A stretch of 64,000 bases of DNA from Gonapodya prolifera JEL478 (lineage: Eukaryota > Monoblepharomycota > Monoblepharidomycetes > Monoblepharidales > Gonapodyaceae): the NCBI GenBank assembly GCA_001574975.1, contig KQ965851.1, positions 79,489-143,488 of the forward strand, given 5' to 3'. A program made the position numbers and the translations under genes. A model generated the notes under the pieces. That model was not told the DNA's origin. It ran no database searches and saw nothing but the letters and a program-made list of their open reading frames with translations. Shown piece after piece: positions 35,472-46,649 of this stretch (the first letter of the stretch is position 1; every line of letters starts with the position of its first letter).

Positions 35472-37363
35472 ATGATTCCCAAGTGCTTGCTTCTACTTCC
35501 ATGTGAATCAGGATCGGTGGTTGTTCATGGGCACAGCGAGTGGGAGCGCTACCCTTCTCCAAAGGAATACCCCGAGAATTGGCTCCAATAATTGGAATCG
35601 CACGCATCCCTTGCCCCCCATGGCTCCAATTCGCCCTGTTTCTCCTCTCACTAACAGCGTGCTCGAGTTCTGAGAGCACCCTCTGCGTCGATGTGAAAGA
35701 CGCAGAAAATGGACTGGCATCGATCACACTGTCTATCGCCAAGACGAATCTCGCCTGGGTGGCGTTTGGAATATTACTTACGGGCCAAATGGTGCGTAGA
35801 CATCTCACAAAAACACGATTTCCCGCAGAATAATAACCGGAAAATCACGCACAGCCCGCCGCAAATATCATGGTCGCGTGGCCGTCTGGCTCCAGCGTTG
35901 TCGTATCGGACCGGAAAGCCACCGGGAGGGTCATGCCGGCCCCGAAGGCGATCCAAACCGCAGTCGTCAAGTCGGGGAGCTACACTGCCAGTACGGGCGT
36001 CTTCACTGTTACGTTTACGAGGCCCTTTGTTACCGGAGATACTGCGGACTTTGCGCTGACGCAGGGTGCGCAGAATTACCTTTTGTGAGTTGTGTATATA
36101 AACCTGGGCGATTACCGAGAATCAGGTCATGACGCCGATGGTTTTCTCCTTCGGCCACAGCGCATACACGCAAGGGACTCCACCTGCTGCCGACCCCACC
36201 GCCACCATTACCAAGCACGACTCCGCGGACACTCTCAGCGCGGCGCTCGTAGATTTCACACCTTCCGTCAGCACTGGAGCCGCGACACTGGCTGGAACTG
36301 GTGGGTGTTAATCCAGACCTTGCAGCGAAAATGCATTTTTTGTGACCGTTGTCATCTTTGTCGCCTGTGTAGCTGCTTCAACGCCCACCGGAACAATGAC
36401 CTCACCACCTCTTTCTTCAGACTACAGGTCGGGCCAAGACCCGTACGCTCGCTACATGCCTATCCCATGTCAGCTCGCGTTGAGAGGATTGTTTTCACTT
36501 GATAGTTCTTCTCCCTCCTCGCCTACTTTTTCGCCGCGAACACAAGGGGAAAGTCCTATTTCCGAACGCACGTGCGTTCGCTTTGAATATTCACATACTG
36601 CTTCCTTTCCTCACCATTAACTTATTTGGGATCAAACTTCCTCTTTAGTGGTGGATGATGTACTTTGTGGTTGCCCTCACGCACACCGCCTTCGGTCTCG
36701 CCGTATACGCAGTGCATCAGCAAGATGGCCTCCACTTCAACACCCCGCACAAAATCGTCGGTCTTGTTGTTACAATCGTGGTCGTGGTCCAAATGGTCAT
36801 AGGAATCGTCATCCACGCAAGTGGGTATGAAGGGCCGAGACCGGTTCGCAACTGGATTCATATGTGGCTTGGGGTTAGTTCTGTTGATTGATTGCTCCGT
36901 CGAAAAAGCGCGTTATTCAGCGAATTTCGTTTCGTCCGATGCAGCGTTCCATTATAACTCTTGCTCTTGTTGTGAGTACTTCCCCCGGCCCTTCGCCTCT
37001 GTTTTAATTAACTTAATAATTTTTCTTTCGTGGATTATTCAATAGAACGTCGCTCTGGGCATAGTTGCGTTCCAAAGAATATGCGACCTAAATAACCTAA
37101 TTCTCTACATATACCTCGGAGCTTCCATCGGATTCGCTGTGATCCTTGCAGTCGTGGGGGAGATTTTCTTTGGGCCATCCATACAACAGAGAGTGAGTTC
37201 ATTGTCCACTTTCCTCGCTTTACTCACGCGGTGCGAACTCTCAGATGGCACCGGAAACGGTTTGGCGAGGGTGCACCCCGAGACCTACGACTTGATCAAC
37301 ATTGCCGGTCTTCGAAATAAGGGATGCATGCGACCAGAATATGAAAGACTAGTCGTGACATGA
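35472..37363 (+). CDS. DOMON domain-cytochrome b561 membrane protein
   Basis: A likely extracytosolic heme/sugar-binding DOMON domain fused to a membrane cytochrome b561 electron carrier. The DOMON part reads STLCVDVKDAENGLASITLS, AWVAFGIGQMVNANIMVAWP and SSVVVSDRKATGRVMP. A Ser/Thr linker follows, then b561-type helices: LLAYFFAANTRGKSYFRTH, MMYFVVALTHTAFGLAVYAV, HKIVGLVVTIVVVVQMVIGI and LYIYLGASIGFAVILAVVG. Both ends are uncertain. A possible first exon at 35472 (MIPKCLLLLP) joins in phase to CSSSESTLCVD through a GTGAAT..AACAG intron; a frame running up from LQFALFLLSLTACSS has no ATG. At the 3' end the frame closes at 37363 unspliced, or near 37294 if a 50-base intron is removed. Confidence 0.7.
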
Positions 37364-37542
37364 AGGGAACGAACTTCTTCGAGTCACCCCAGAGAACATA
37401 CGTTCATTATTAATTCTGTCGTACTGTGTATTATTTGAATTATTGAAATTGCGCTCAGAGTAAATCCCTTGTGGATTGTTGAGGTGTGTGGCGCAGGTTT
37501 GGATTTGGACTGAACTCCCACTTGCCAACATTCATTCAATCC

Positions 37543-40186
37543 ATGTCGGCGACACGAAGTACGTGGCCTGTCGCGCACACAACAGTCTCGCATTCAACTC
37601 ATCGCGATCATCAACTCTCTTTCCGTGCTCCGTCCTCTATTCGCCACTACTCGGTTGCTGTTCACCCACAATGCCTCCATGATTGAATCACAGCACACAA
37701 CTTTGCTCCAGCACCTGCAACCGATCGGTGAGATTCACATGTCCTCGCCAAGTATGACTGAAACACGTTGAAACGGTTAGGGGTCAGTATACCCAGTTGA
37801 GCTCGGACCGGAAAGGAGAGAACATCGTCTGTACCAATGGGCGCAGTGTGTTCGTGCGTAATCTGAAGGTACGCTGTCTTGCCCGTTGCGCTTGCTTTCG
37901 TGTTGCGATTCTCAGCACTACCGTGGTTTCTCCACCGCCGACGTGGTTTCAGAACCCGGAACAATCGTGGGAGTATACGGGACATTCGGCGACAGCGACA
38001 GTCGCACGGTTCTCCCCGAGTGGATTCTATGTGGCGTCCGCAGGTTCGTGGACAGACTCATAACTTCTTGTGTTCAAGATGTTCGCTGAGCGAGCAATCT
38101 CGCAGATGTGAACGGAAACGTGCGAATCTGGGACACGATCAACGACGAGCACTTATCCAAGCTGGAGGTCCGTCCCATCTCGGGCAAGATTAACGACTTG
38201 GCGTGGGACTCCGAGAGCAAACGCATCTGTGCTGTCGGAGAAGGACGCGACAAGTGAGTGGAGATTTCTTCACACCTTCCAGCGATCTCACAACAGAATT
38301 TCCCCCATTGAAGATTCGGACACGCATTCCTCTACGACTCGGGATCGTCTGTCGGCGAAATCGGCGGCCACTCCAAGGCCATCAACGGGGTCTCGATCCG
38401 TCCTGCCCGTCCTTTCAAGGCCATCACGGCACCTGAGGATGGGACAGTCAATTTCTTCAACGGGTAAGTCATACAACTGTCGTGGTGTATAACAACCGTG
38501 TTCACGTAATTGTGTTCCCAGTGTACCCTTCAAGCTCGCCTCGACACTCAAAGACCACACTCGTTTCGTCCACGCCGCCAAGTTCTCCCCTGATGGTAGC
38601 CACTTTGTCACCGTTGGCGCTGACGGAAAGGTAGGGTCACCCTGCCAATATTTCTGTCACATCTCCCTCACACTCCCCCCCCCCCATACACCAGATCTTC
38701 CTGTACAAAGGCGACACCGACGAAAAGCTAGGCAATCTTAACGTCGACCCTGACGCGCACAAGGGCTCCATTCTGGCCGTCTCTTGGTCGCCGGACAGTA
38801 AACACGAGGTGACCTCGTCGGCGGACTGCACGGCCAAGATTTGGGATGTAGCGGCGGGCAAGGTCTTTCAGTGAGTGTGCCAGTCATCGGAACGCTCCAT
38901 AACGAACTCTTCACCTGTTCCCTCGTGGCCTTTAGAACGGTCACGTTCAGTGACACGTCCACCTTCTTGGACGAGCAAGTGGGCAACCTGTGGACCGCTG
39001 CTGGGTACGTCGTCTCCCTGTCTCTCTCGAGATCTCAACTATCTCGAGGTCGGAAGTGCCAAACCTACCAGGGTCATCAAGGTACATTCAAACCTGCATC
39101 CGTGTTCAAAAAAAACCAAGCACCCAATCACACCCCATCCAATAACTAGGGCCACCAAAAAGGCATCACCGCGCTCGCAAAAGTATCCCCCACCACTCTC
39201 TATAGCGAGTCCTACGACGGCGTCGTGCTACGATGGGATCTCACGTCGGGGGTTCCCCAACCTGTTCAGGGTGCCGGTCACTCGAACCGGGTGAACGACA
39301 TGGTTTCCGTCGGCGGGAAGGTCGTCACGGCCGGTATGGATGACACGCTGAGGGTGATTGTGGAGGGAAGGTTCGAGTGAGTTCCACCTTTGAAGTGAAG
39401 GCTGCGTAATGCCCCATGTGCGAACCCCCTTGTTCCGTCTCAGCTCGGCCGTGGTGTCGACCAAAACAGTACCCAAAGCCATCTCGTCCGCAGGAGCTCT
39501 CGCCGCCGTGGCAATTGTCGGAGAGGTGACTGTGCTGCGGGATGGTCGGAAGGTGTCCTCCCTTGACATCCCGTACTCGGGGAGCGCCGTCGGTGTTCAC
39601 CCCTCGGGAGCGACGGTCGCTGTCGGCGGAGAGGATGGGAAGATTCGCACGTGCGCTGTTGACGCGAGCGGGTCGCTCAAAGAACACGGGGAGCCGTTGG
39701 ATGCAAACAAGGCACCTCTGACCGCGCTGGCGTATTCGCCGGATGGAAGCCTTCTGGTTGAGGCTGACACGCAGAGGAAGGTTTGGTGTTCGAGGCTGCG
39801 TCAGGGAAGGTGAGTCTTTTTTCCGTTAGGTCTACCAATCTTTATCGGGATTCATTCCCCCTTCTAACTTGAAGCTGAAACTCGACGAGTGGGTCTTCCA
39901 CACCGCACGTGTGAACGCCCTCTCGTGGAGCCCAAGTGGGAAGCGATGTGTCAGTGGGTCGCTCGATACGAACGTTCATGTCTGGAGCGTGGATGAGCCC
40001 ATGAAGTTCGTCGCCATCAAAGGTACGGCGTGCCACTTAGTTCTCATGCATTTCACCTTTTTAACCGCCTGTCACACTACAGGGGCTCATCTGGATGCTG
40101 TCAATGGGGTGACCTTCTTGGACGAAGAGACGGTGGCTTCTGGAGGGCAGGATGGAGCGTTGAGAATATGGAAATTGAAGTATTAA
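37543..40186 (+). CDS. AIP1: Actin-interacting protein 1 (AIP1/WDR1)
   Basis: A WD-repeat protein of two beta-propellers that works with cofilin to take apart actin filaments. Exon 1 is MSATR (ATG 37543, donor GTACGT); exon 2 gives [13 protein letters not shown] and [19 protein letters not shown]. Landmarks: [135 protein letters not shown] and [20 protein letters not shown], ending [10 protein letters not shown]. Around a dozen short introns interrupt it. A run of C bases near 38683-38694 lies in one intron. The actin gene is in the same window. Confidence 0.92.
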
Positions 40187-40433
40187 ATTTAAATATATCA
40201 ACGCTGTAGGTATTCTCGCCATCGAAGAGCCTCCTTGTGGTAGTGCCACTGATTATTGTGGAAGATCGGGTGAATTGCCAACTCATCGGGACACAAGAGA
40301 CCCGCAAAACTCGAGGACTATAAGTCTTCAGTCGACCAACTCCCTCGAGTCGCTCTTCTATACCGACCTACACTTTCTCCAGTCCTCAGAACCCGCTCTT
40401 GTCCTTTCCAAAGCGTTCGCGAGGTCTATTGCA
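40187..40433. promoter_or_regulatory. GRP94 promoter region
   Basis: 247 bases between the AIP1 stop and the GRP94 start. It must hold the GRP94 promoter and the AIP1 polyadenylation region (A+T-rich at 40185-40203). I looked for CCAAT..CCACG or CACGTG stress elements and saw none that is convincing. Confidence 0.4.
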
Positions 40434-43400
40434 ATGCGACGACAGTTCCTCCTCCTAGCCCTCTTCGCGGCCGCGTTTGCGATTACCGCGACTCCTCTGG
40501 TCTCTGCCGAATCAGATGCCGTACCCGAACATCACTTTGAGGGAATTCCGGACGAAAAACTTGCCCATATTCACAAGACGGCAGAAACTTTCCAGTTTCA
40601 GACGGAGGTGACCAAGGTGCTCAATATTCTCATTAACTCGTGAGTTGGTGTATCTGATTCCCCGTGAAAGTTTGCGAACACCTCGTTCAATCGCTCTTTC
40701 GGGGTTGTTCTGATTTGGAACTAAATTGAAATCGATTCACTCGCACAACCGCAATTCAACAGCTTGTACAAGAGCAAAGAGATCTTTTTGCGAGAACTGA
40801 TCAGTAACGGAGCGGATGGTGCGAGGTTTTCCGTGTACAATGTCCGTGGCGGTCGTGACTGTTGTTTTCCAGCCCTCGACAAGATCCGTTTTATCTCCCT
40901 GACCGACAAAGAGGCTCTCTCTTCCAACGACTATTTGAACATTACCATTCGGGCGGACAAGGAAGCGAAGACCCTGACAATCCGTGACTCTGGTATTGGT
41001 GCGTGTCTTACTTCTTCCAGAATCTCTCGCACAACGACGATGAGCCAACACCCATGTGATGTACTGATTAATAGGTATGACTAAGAACGATTTAATTCGG
41101 AATTTGGGTACCATCGCAAAATCGGGAACTTCTGACTTCTTACGCGCTCTCGAGAACAACACTGCCGATATGAATCTGATTGGCCAATTCGGTGTTGGAT
41201 TCTACTCCATCTATCTAGTTGCGGATACTGTTACCGTGAGTTGAAACTCGAGAAGCGCGTCAACGATCCTCGAAGCTAAGCCACCTTTCTCCCAAAGGTT
41301 GTGTCAAAGAACAACGCCGACAAGCAGCATATATGGGAGTCCACCGCTGAAAATTCGTTTAAAGTCGTCGAGGACCCTCGCGGAAACACTCTGGGACGAG
41401 GAACGGAGATCACCCTTTACCTGAAGGATAACGCTATGGAGTTCTTGGAGGAGGAAAAATTGAAGACTCTCGTTCACAAGTACTCACAGTTTATTAACTT
41501 CCCTATTTATCTATGGACAACGAGTGAGTGAACGTTTCGAGGCAAAATTAGCACACATGGCCTTACTCAGTGGTGACTCGTGAATTCAAGAAATCGTGAC
41601 AGAACAAATCCCCGACCCGGATGCGACTCCTGTAGACCCCAAAGAGAAAACGGAAACCTCTGAGGACGATCTCGAAGTTGAAGATGTCATTGAAGAAGAA
41701 GCACCCAAGTTGAAAACGATCGCGAAGGAATTTGGCGATTACGAAGTCATGAACGAGAACAAGCCACGTGAGGGCCTTTTCAAATGCGAAGCTTTTCTTT
41801 GTTCTGATTGACCGCCATTATATCACAGTTTGGGTCCGAAAACGTAAGGACATCACAGAGCAAGAGTACAAGGATTTCTACACCGCGTTCACCAAGGACA
41901 AAGAAGTGAGTAAAATTTTTATTTTTGCTCTTCCGTGTTCTCATCGTCGGCTTTAGGCTCCTGCTGCCTGGATTCACTTCAAAGCCGAGGGAGAGCACGA
42001 GTTCCGGTCTCTCCTGTATGCCCCCGCCAAAGGCGGAAACCTGAACTCTATCGACCACGTTTGGAACATTAAACTCTATGTGCGCCGAGTCTTCATTACG
42101 GACGAACTTCCAGGATTCTTGCCGAGATGGCTCACGTTCCTGAAGGGTTTGGTGGACTCGGACGATTTTCCCCTCAATGTGTCGAGGGAGACGCTACAGA
42201 ACTTAGATATTCTGAAGTTCATCAAAAACAAGATCATTTCGAAGGCGTTGGAGATGGTATGGTTATTTTGCGACTTGGTATTCGTGGTTGCAGTAAGATT
42301 AACCACACCACCATCGTTTTCCCCGGCCCAGTTCAAAACCCTCTCGTATGACGAGGAAAAGTACAAGCCATTCCTGAAAGAGTATGGGACTCACTTGAAG
42401 GTATGTGACATCTGATACGTGGTCACTCATTTGTTGGAATCACGCATATTGCCCACATAGGTCGGTATCATCGAAGACCGATCTTACGCCAAGAAGCTTA
42501 TGAAGCTGGTTCGATTTGCATCGACTACCCACAACTTTACCAGGTATGTTTTCTTGTCGTTCGAGAACGATAAGATGAACTAATTTCCTGACTTCTGGTT
42601 GGAACGACAACATTTAGTCTCGACTCGTACGTAAACCGTATGAAGAGTAAACAAGCTCAAATCTACGTCATGACGGGAGAGAATATTGATGAGATGAAGA
42701 TTAGCCCGTTCGTCGAGAAGGTCGTCGCTCGAGGATACGAAGTTCTCCTCGCAGACGGTGAGGGAGCCACTTACGTTCTCCGCACTTGAAACGTGTTCAT
42801 CACGCATGATCATATTAGACCCCATCGACGAGTATCTCTTCCAAAATATCTTCGAATATGAGGGGAAACCATTCCAGAACGTGGCAAAGGCCGGACTCAA
42901 GTTTGGTGACGAGTCTGAAGACGAAGAAAAGAAACTCAAAGACGCCGAAGAGAAGTACAAACCGTTGACGGAGTTCTTGCAGGCTACATGTAAGTTTTGT
43001 TTTCGACGTGGAGCACTTTTACGATCAAGTTCACTTAATGTTTCACAGTGTCCGAGTTCGTAGAGAAAGTCGTTATTTCCAACCGCCTTACAAAGTCTCC
43101 CGCCGCTATCGTCGCCAACTCTTGGGGTTGGACAGGTTCGTTGATCTCTTTTAGTGGCGGGACTTTCTGAAAGTTCCTCTCACGATTATCCACACAGCCC
43201 ACACCGAGAAGCTGATGACGTCGCAGGCATTCGCAAACAAGGACGATCAAATGGCGAAGATCTATCGCGCTCAGAAGAAAACTCTTGAGATCAATGACCG
43301 CCACCCGGTTATTGAAGGTCTTCTCAAGAAAATTGAGGCTGGGAAGCCAGACCCGGACACCATCGATGTCGCTCGGACAGTCTACGAAACCGCTCTGTTG

Positions 43401-43700
43401 AGGTCCGGATATCCTCTTCCCGACATGGAGAAATTTTCGTCGAGGATTGACCGTATTGTGCGAGCATTCCTTGGAGTTGACGAAGCCGAGGAAGCCAAGG
43501 TTCAAATCACGCCCGCCAAGCCTAAATCCGACGAGGAGAAGAAAGAGGAGAAGGAGAAGGTGCTGGCCACCGATGAAGACTCTGATGTCTCCGATATTCT
43601 TGGGGAAGTGCCTGAAGATATCGTTCCTCCGATTGAAGAGAGTGGCGATGAAGAGGCACCTGTCCGTGAGCAATCCCATCACGATCATGATGAACTGTAA
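40434..43700 (+). CDS. Endoplasmin, ER HSP90 (GRP94)
   Basis: ER-resident HSP90 chaperone. The ATG at 40434 starts a signal peptide ([20 protein letters not shown] ending VSAES). The ATPase domain has [37 protein letters not shown] joined by an intron to [24 protein letters not shown], and [15 protein letters not shown]. An acidic charged linker ([19 protein letters not shown]) precedes the middle domain ([33 protein letters not shown]) and the dimerisation domain (YVLRAQI-type region near 43.1-43.3 kb). The chain ends [11 protein letters not shown], with HDEL as ER retrieval signal. About ten short introns, all in phase where checked. It is complete, with no damage seen. Confidence 0.96.
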
Positions 43701-44316
43701 CCCAATATTTGAAAAACTTAATTCTTGCGTCATATAATTCCTTTGTCTTTCTGAAAAGTTCGAAGTATTGTGACACGAATATTCTTCACACCACACCCAA
43801 GGAGGTCGAACCACCCGTGGTCACGTCAGGCTGTGAACGTTACGTGACGCGTCTTTCAAAGCAATAATCTTTGATGGGAGAGCGTGGGAGAGCGTAAACG
43901 GTAAGCACAGGGTAGAGTCGTGAAGATGCGGGAGAACATCAACTCATCAAGTCGACCACGATAATTGGAAGCATCAAGAGGACAGTACTACCACTCCTGT
44001 CGCACCCCATAAAAGGGCATGCGATGCAACAGAAACTGCTAACTGATCAGACAAATGAGATGGAGAGAGAAAAGGCGAAACTGAACGTTTGGAAGACGTA
44101 GCTCAAGGAATTGCCCGAAAGGGACGCGACCCTGTGAGTTCTGCTAGCTATATAGAACCGAAGCATTACCTGCAACCGAGATGGTGATCCTTTCGGACTT
44201 AGGTTCGGCGTGGAACTCGCGCAATGGGGAAAGGCTCTTTTCAAAAAATGTTGAATTTGCAGCTCACAATATATGATCTATTTGAGTTTGATCACGAGTT
44301 CCTGGCACCCGCGTAC
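43701..44316. other. Convergent intergenic region
   Basis: About 600 bases between the GRP94 stop and the stop of the minus-strand gene. I see no gene here. Confidence 0.4.
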
Positions 44317-45531
44317 CTACAAATGCTCCAGAGGAAAAGAGTCCACCTTCACGTCCTCCAGCAGAATGTACCACTGAGAACAATTCGGATGGATTTTATC
44401 CATCCGCGCTACTCTTCCAACTATGCGCAGTGGCCTTATTCTCGCCCTGGCGCAGAGTTTGTTCAAGGTCGGTCGCATCGCTTTTACGTGAGAGAAAGAT
44501 GGTTGGCCACCGACACGACCCTCCACTATAAGATGCTCCTGAGTATAGAATGGAGCCACTCGCTCAATTTTGACTTCGACGTTGGGCGTAGTTGATTGGT
44601 GATTCCACGTGCCGGTCGTGTTGTGGTTTGCTCCTGTTTTACATTGCTGAAAGTCATCATTGCTAGATGTGGAGAGATTGATCTCACATTCAGCTTCAAT
44701 CTTGGAACCGCATGGTTTGCAGTGCTCCAGAGGAAGACGTGGAACGGAATTACGGTGCACTGAGGAAGTTTGCTCCTCGACCTTGAGTGGTTCGTAGCTG
44801 TAATCCAGGTTTGGCACAGCAAAGTGCAACATTCTGTCGGCGCAGCTGGAGGAATGATCATCGAAAAGATCCCCTAAGACCAAGATCACATAAAAAGTCA
44901 GCCTGGACTTATAGTGCTGAGTATTGCGTATGCTCTCACCAGAAGACTCTTTCACTTTTTTCGCCTGCCTTGTGTGAATATAGGGTTCCTGCGCCTTGCG
45001 TTTCCTGCCATTACCAATCCCGGATACTTCCTCGTCGACTAATTCACGCTTAATCTGGAGGGAGACTCCGTCGCGGGGGGACTTGGAGGAGGGTGTGAAA
45101 TGTTCGCACGATTTTGGGGCGAAAATGATACTACTTTGAGCGACGTCCACTATGGATTCCATTTTAATCGTCATGATATTTCTTCGCTCCTCGTACTGAT
45201 GCAGTTCCAACAAATCTTGTGCGGTATCGCGAGAGTCCACACGACGCTTAGTGGCATCTTCTGACTCATCTTTGTTCGAGCCCATCCCAAGGCTCTGGCT
45301 CATTTTTCCCTTCACCCATGTCAGGATGCACATCGACCTCCGCTTCATCTTGATATCGTCATAATTGCTGCAGAGGTAGACGGGTCCAAGAACAGGGTCT
45401 GAGGACAGCTGCAAAGGTGCTTTCAGTTTGCAGGGATGAATGAGGACCTGAAGAACCTGAACACTCACAATTACGTTGGTTCGCTTTGCTCTTGGTGGGC
45501 TTCGTCGCAAACCTGGTGGTTCCATTCGCAT
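44317..45531 (-). CDS. Unknown lysine-rich protein with four SUMO-type motifs
   Basis: Exon 1 (MRMEPPGLRRSPPRAKRTNV) is joined in phase by a GTGAGT..TGCAG intron to LSSDPVLGPVYLCSNYDDIK and KRRSMCILTWVKGKM. A second intron near 44875-44940 is bounded by ESS and GDLFDDHSSS. The body is polar with a bipartite nuclear signal (GRKRKAQEP ... RQAKKVKESS) and ends GRVARMDKIHPNCSQWYILL ... FPLEHL. Four psi-K-x-E SUMO consensus sites are visible: IKME, IKRE, LKVE and VKIE. The family is not recognised; a nuclear regulator is a guess from the nuclear and SUMO-type motifs. Introns elsewhere are possible. Confidence 0.55.
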   Translation of the reverse strand: MRMEPPGLRRSPPRAKRTNVIVSVQVLQVLIHPCKLKAPLQLSSDPVLGPVYLCSNYDDIKMKRRSMCILTWVKGKMSQSLGMGSNKDESEDATKRRVDSRDTAQDLLELHQYEERRNIMTIKMESIVDVAQSSIIFAPKSCEHFTPSSKSPRDGVSLQIKRELVDEEVSGIGNGRKRKAQEPYIHTRQAKKVKESSGESIRNTQHYKSRLTFYVILVLGDLFDDHSSSCADRMLHFAVPNLDYSYEPLKVEEQTSSVHRNSVPRLPLEHCKPCGSKIEAECEINLSTSSNDDFQQCKTGANHNTTGTWNHQSTTPNVEVKIERVAPFYTQEHLIVEGRVGGQPSFSHVKAMRPTLNKLCARARIRPLRIVGRVARMDKIHPNCSQWYILLEDVKVDSFPLEHL

Positions 45532-45592
45532 GTCCTATCATGCCCTCTATCCGACCTGACCCGCGGGGGGAAATGCCTCCATTTCAATATCT

Positions 45593-45868
45593 TCACGCGA
45601 GCGGCTGACTGTGCTCCCTTCCACGGTTCCTTTGTGTATATAAGTCCTTCAACACGCCTTTCAACTCAACCAGACACCGCTCAGTTTCCCTTATCAACAG
45701 TTCCACCTGGGGATCATGTTCCACGACGAGACATCTTCCACGATTGGGAATACCGCTGTTGACCATCGCCTGCGAAAGCGGTAAATATTGGGAGTTGGAT
45801 CTGGACGCTGGTTTGAAGAAACCTGGTTTTTGAACGACAGAACCAACGTGAAGGCGACCAGTTGTCAT
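45593..45868 (-). CDS. Possible small or partial coding region
   Basis: An open frame that reads like protein in part (QAMVNSGIPNRGRCLVVEHD, then ELLIRETERCLVELKGVLKD, an amphipathic helix). It could be a separate small gene or a 3' exon of the gene at 46048-46587. I could not find a convincing intron connecting them. No family is recognised. Confidence 0.25.
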   Translation of the reverse strand: MTTGRLHVGSVVQKPGFFKPASRSNSQYLPLSQAMVNSGIPNRGRCLVVEHDPQVELLIRETERCLVELKGVLKDLYTQRNRGREHSQPLA

Positions 45869-46047
45869 GTCAGTAAGTGTCGTACTGAGTTCAGTGGTGG
45901 CACTTTGGTTGTCCGAATACTGTCCAACACTCAGATAGGTCGAGAGTCTGCACCAGCCGAATATCAGCAGGTCGATTTGACTTTGGTTTGTTTGAAGCCT
46001 TCAAACCATCTTTTTCAACTTATTCCATGCCGCCACATGAGAGTTCT

Positions 46048-46587
46048 TCACTGCTGGACGTCCCGAGATTTCAAATCGCGAAAAGGTCCTTTGATTCTCC
46101 ACTTCTGCTTGTTCTTCCACTCATACGCCCCCAAAACCGCCTTCAACGTCACAAGAGGTTCTCCCTCTCTCTGGAACGCTTTGAGTTGGGGATCGTCACT
46201 CTGAAATAAGAGCTTTACCCATCCTCGAATGACTCGGACACCATTTAAAGTAGCCCGCTGGAGCGTGACCCGGACAGTGTTCTCTTGTTGATCGCCCAGA
46301 GGTGGGTTTGGCTGTCGGACCTTCGCTACCTCCCCCAATAGACCAGAGACATGAATGACCGAGTTGACGTGAATCCCGACGGCCGCGGCTTCGGCGGTCG
46401 TTGTACCGATTCCAAAAGGCGTGACGATCGTATCGGGAGGATCCACCGAAATAAGGGACGATCCTTCATCTTCCCAACGTGCAGACTCTCCTCCGAAAGT
46501 GGGAACATTCGATTTGGCATTGGCATGGTAGTCAGTTTTCCCTTGGCTCTTCGTTACCTCCTTTTGGGACTCTGCGACTGCATTCAA
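46048..46587 (-). CDS. Unknown protein, intact copy of a tandem duplication
   Basis: About 180 residues, with an upstream exon likely because the frame opens at an acceptor-like TTAAACAG with no ATG. Recognisable stretches: TIVTPFGIGTTTAEAAAVGI, VNSVIHVSGLLGEVAKVRQP, RVTLQRATLNGVRVIRGWVK and LKAVLGAYEWKNKQKWRIKG. The alternation of strands and the GWVKLLF .. AYEWK pattern could fit an OB-like beta barrel, but I do not recognise the family. A second, decayed copy lies directly upstream (46650-47465). Similarity between the copies across the same segments is good evidence that this reading frame was once under selection. Confidence 0.55.
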   Translation of the reverse strand: MNAVAESQKEVTKSQGKTDYHANAKSNVPTFGGESARWEDEGSSLISVDPPDTIVTPFGIGTTTAEAAAVGIHVNSVIHVSGLLGEVAKVRQPNPPLGDQQENTVRVTLQRATLNGVRVIRGWVKLLFQSDDPQLKAFQREGEPLVTLKAVLGAYEWKNKQKWRIKGPFRDLKSRDVQQ

Positions 46588-46610
46588 CTGTTTAATCTTC
46601 GCGGTATTGC

Positions 46611-46633
46611 GAGGGGCGCTGGCAGCGCCCCTC
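46611..46633. repeat. Perfect 23-base palindrome near the duplication junction
   Basis: GAGGGGCGCTG, one G, then CAGCGCCCCTC: an 11-base perfect stem with a single central base. It lies just upstream of the intact copy and beside the decayed copy. Confidence 0.85.
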
Positions 46634-46649
46634 GGAGATGGGATGGGTT

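Noticed and set aside
35290-35808. 172-codon minus-strand open frame
   Set aside because: Antisense to the DOMON domain, which has family features; the reverse frame has none.
38683-38694. Poly-C tract in AIP1 and the C-rich run near 49727-49750
   Set aside because: Both are intronic simple runs next to splice sites and need no special explanation.
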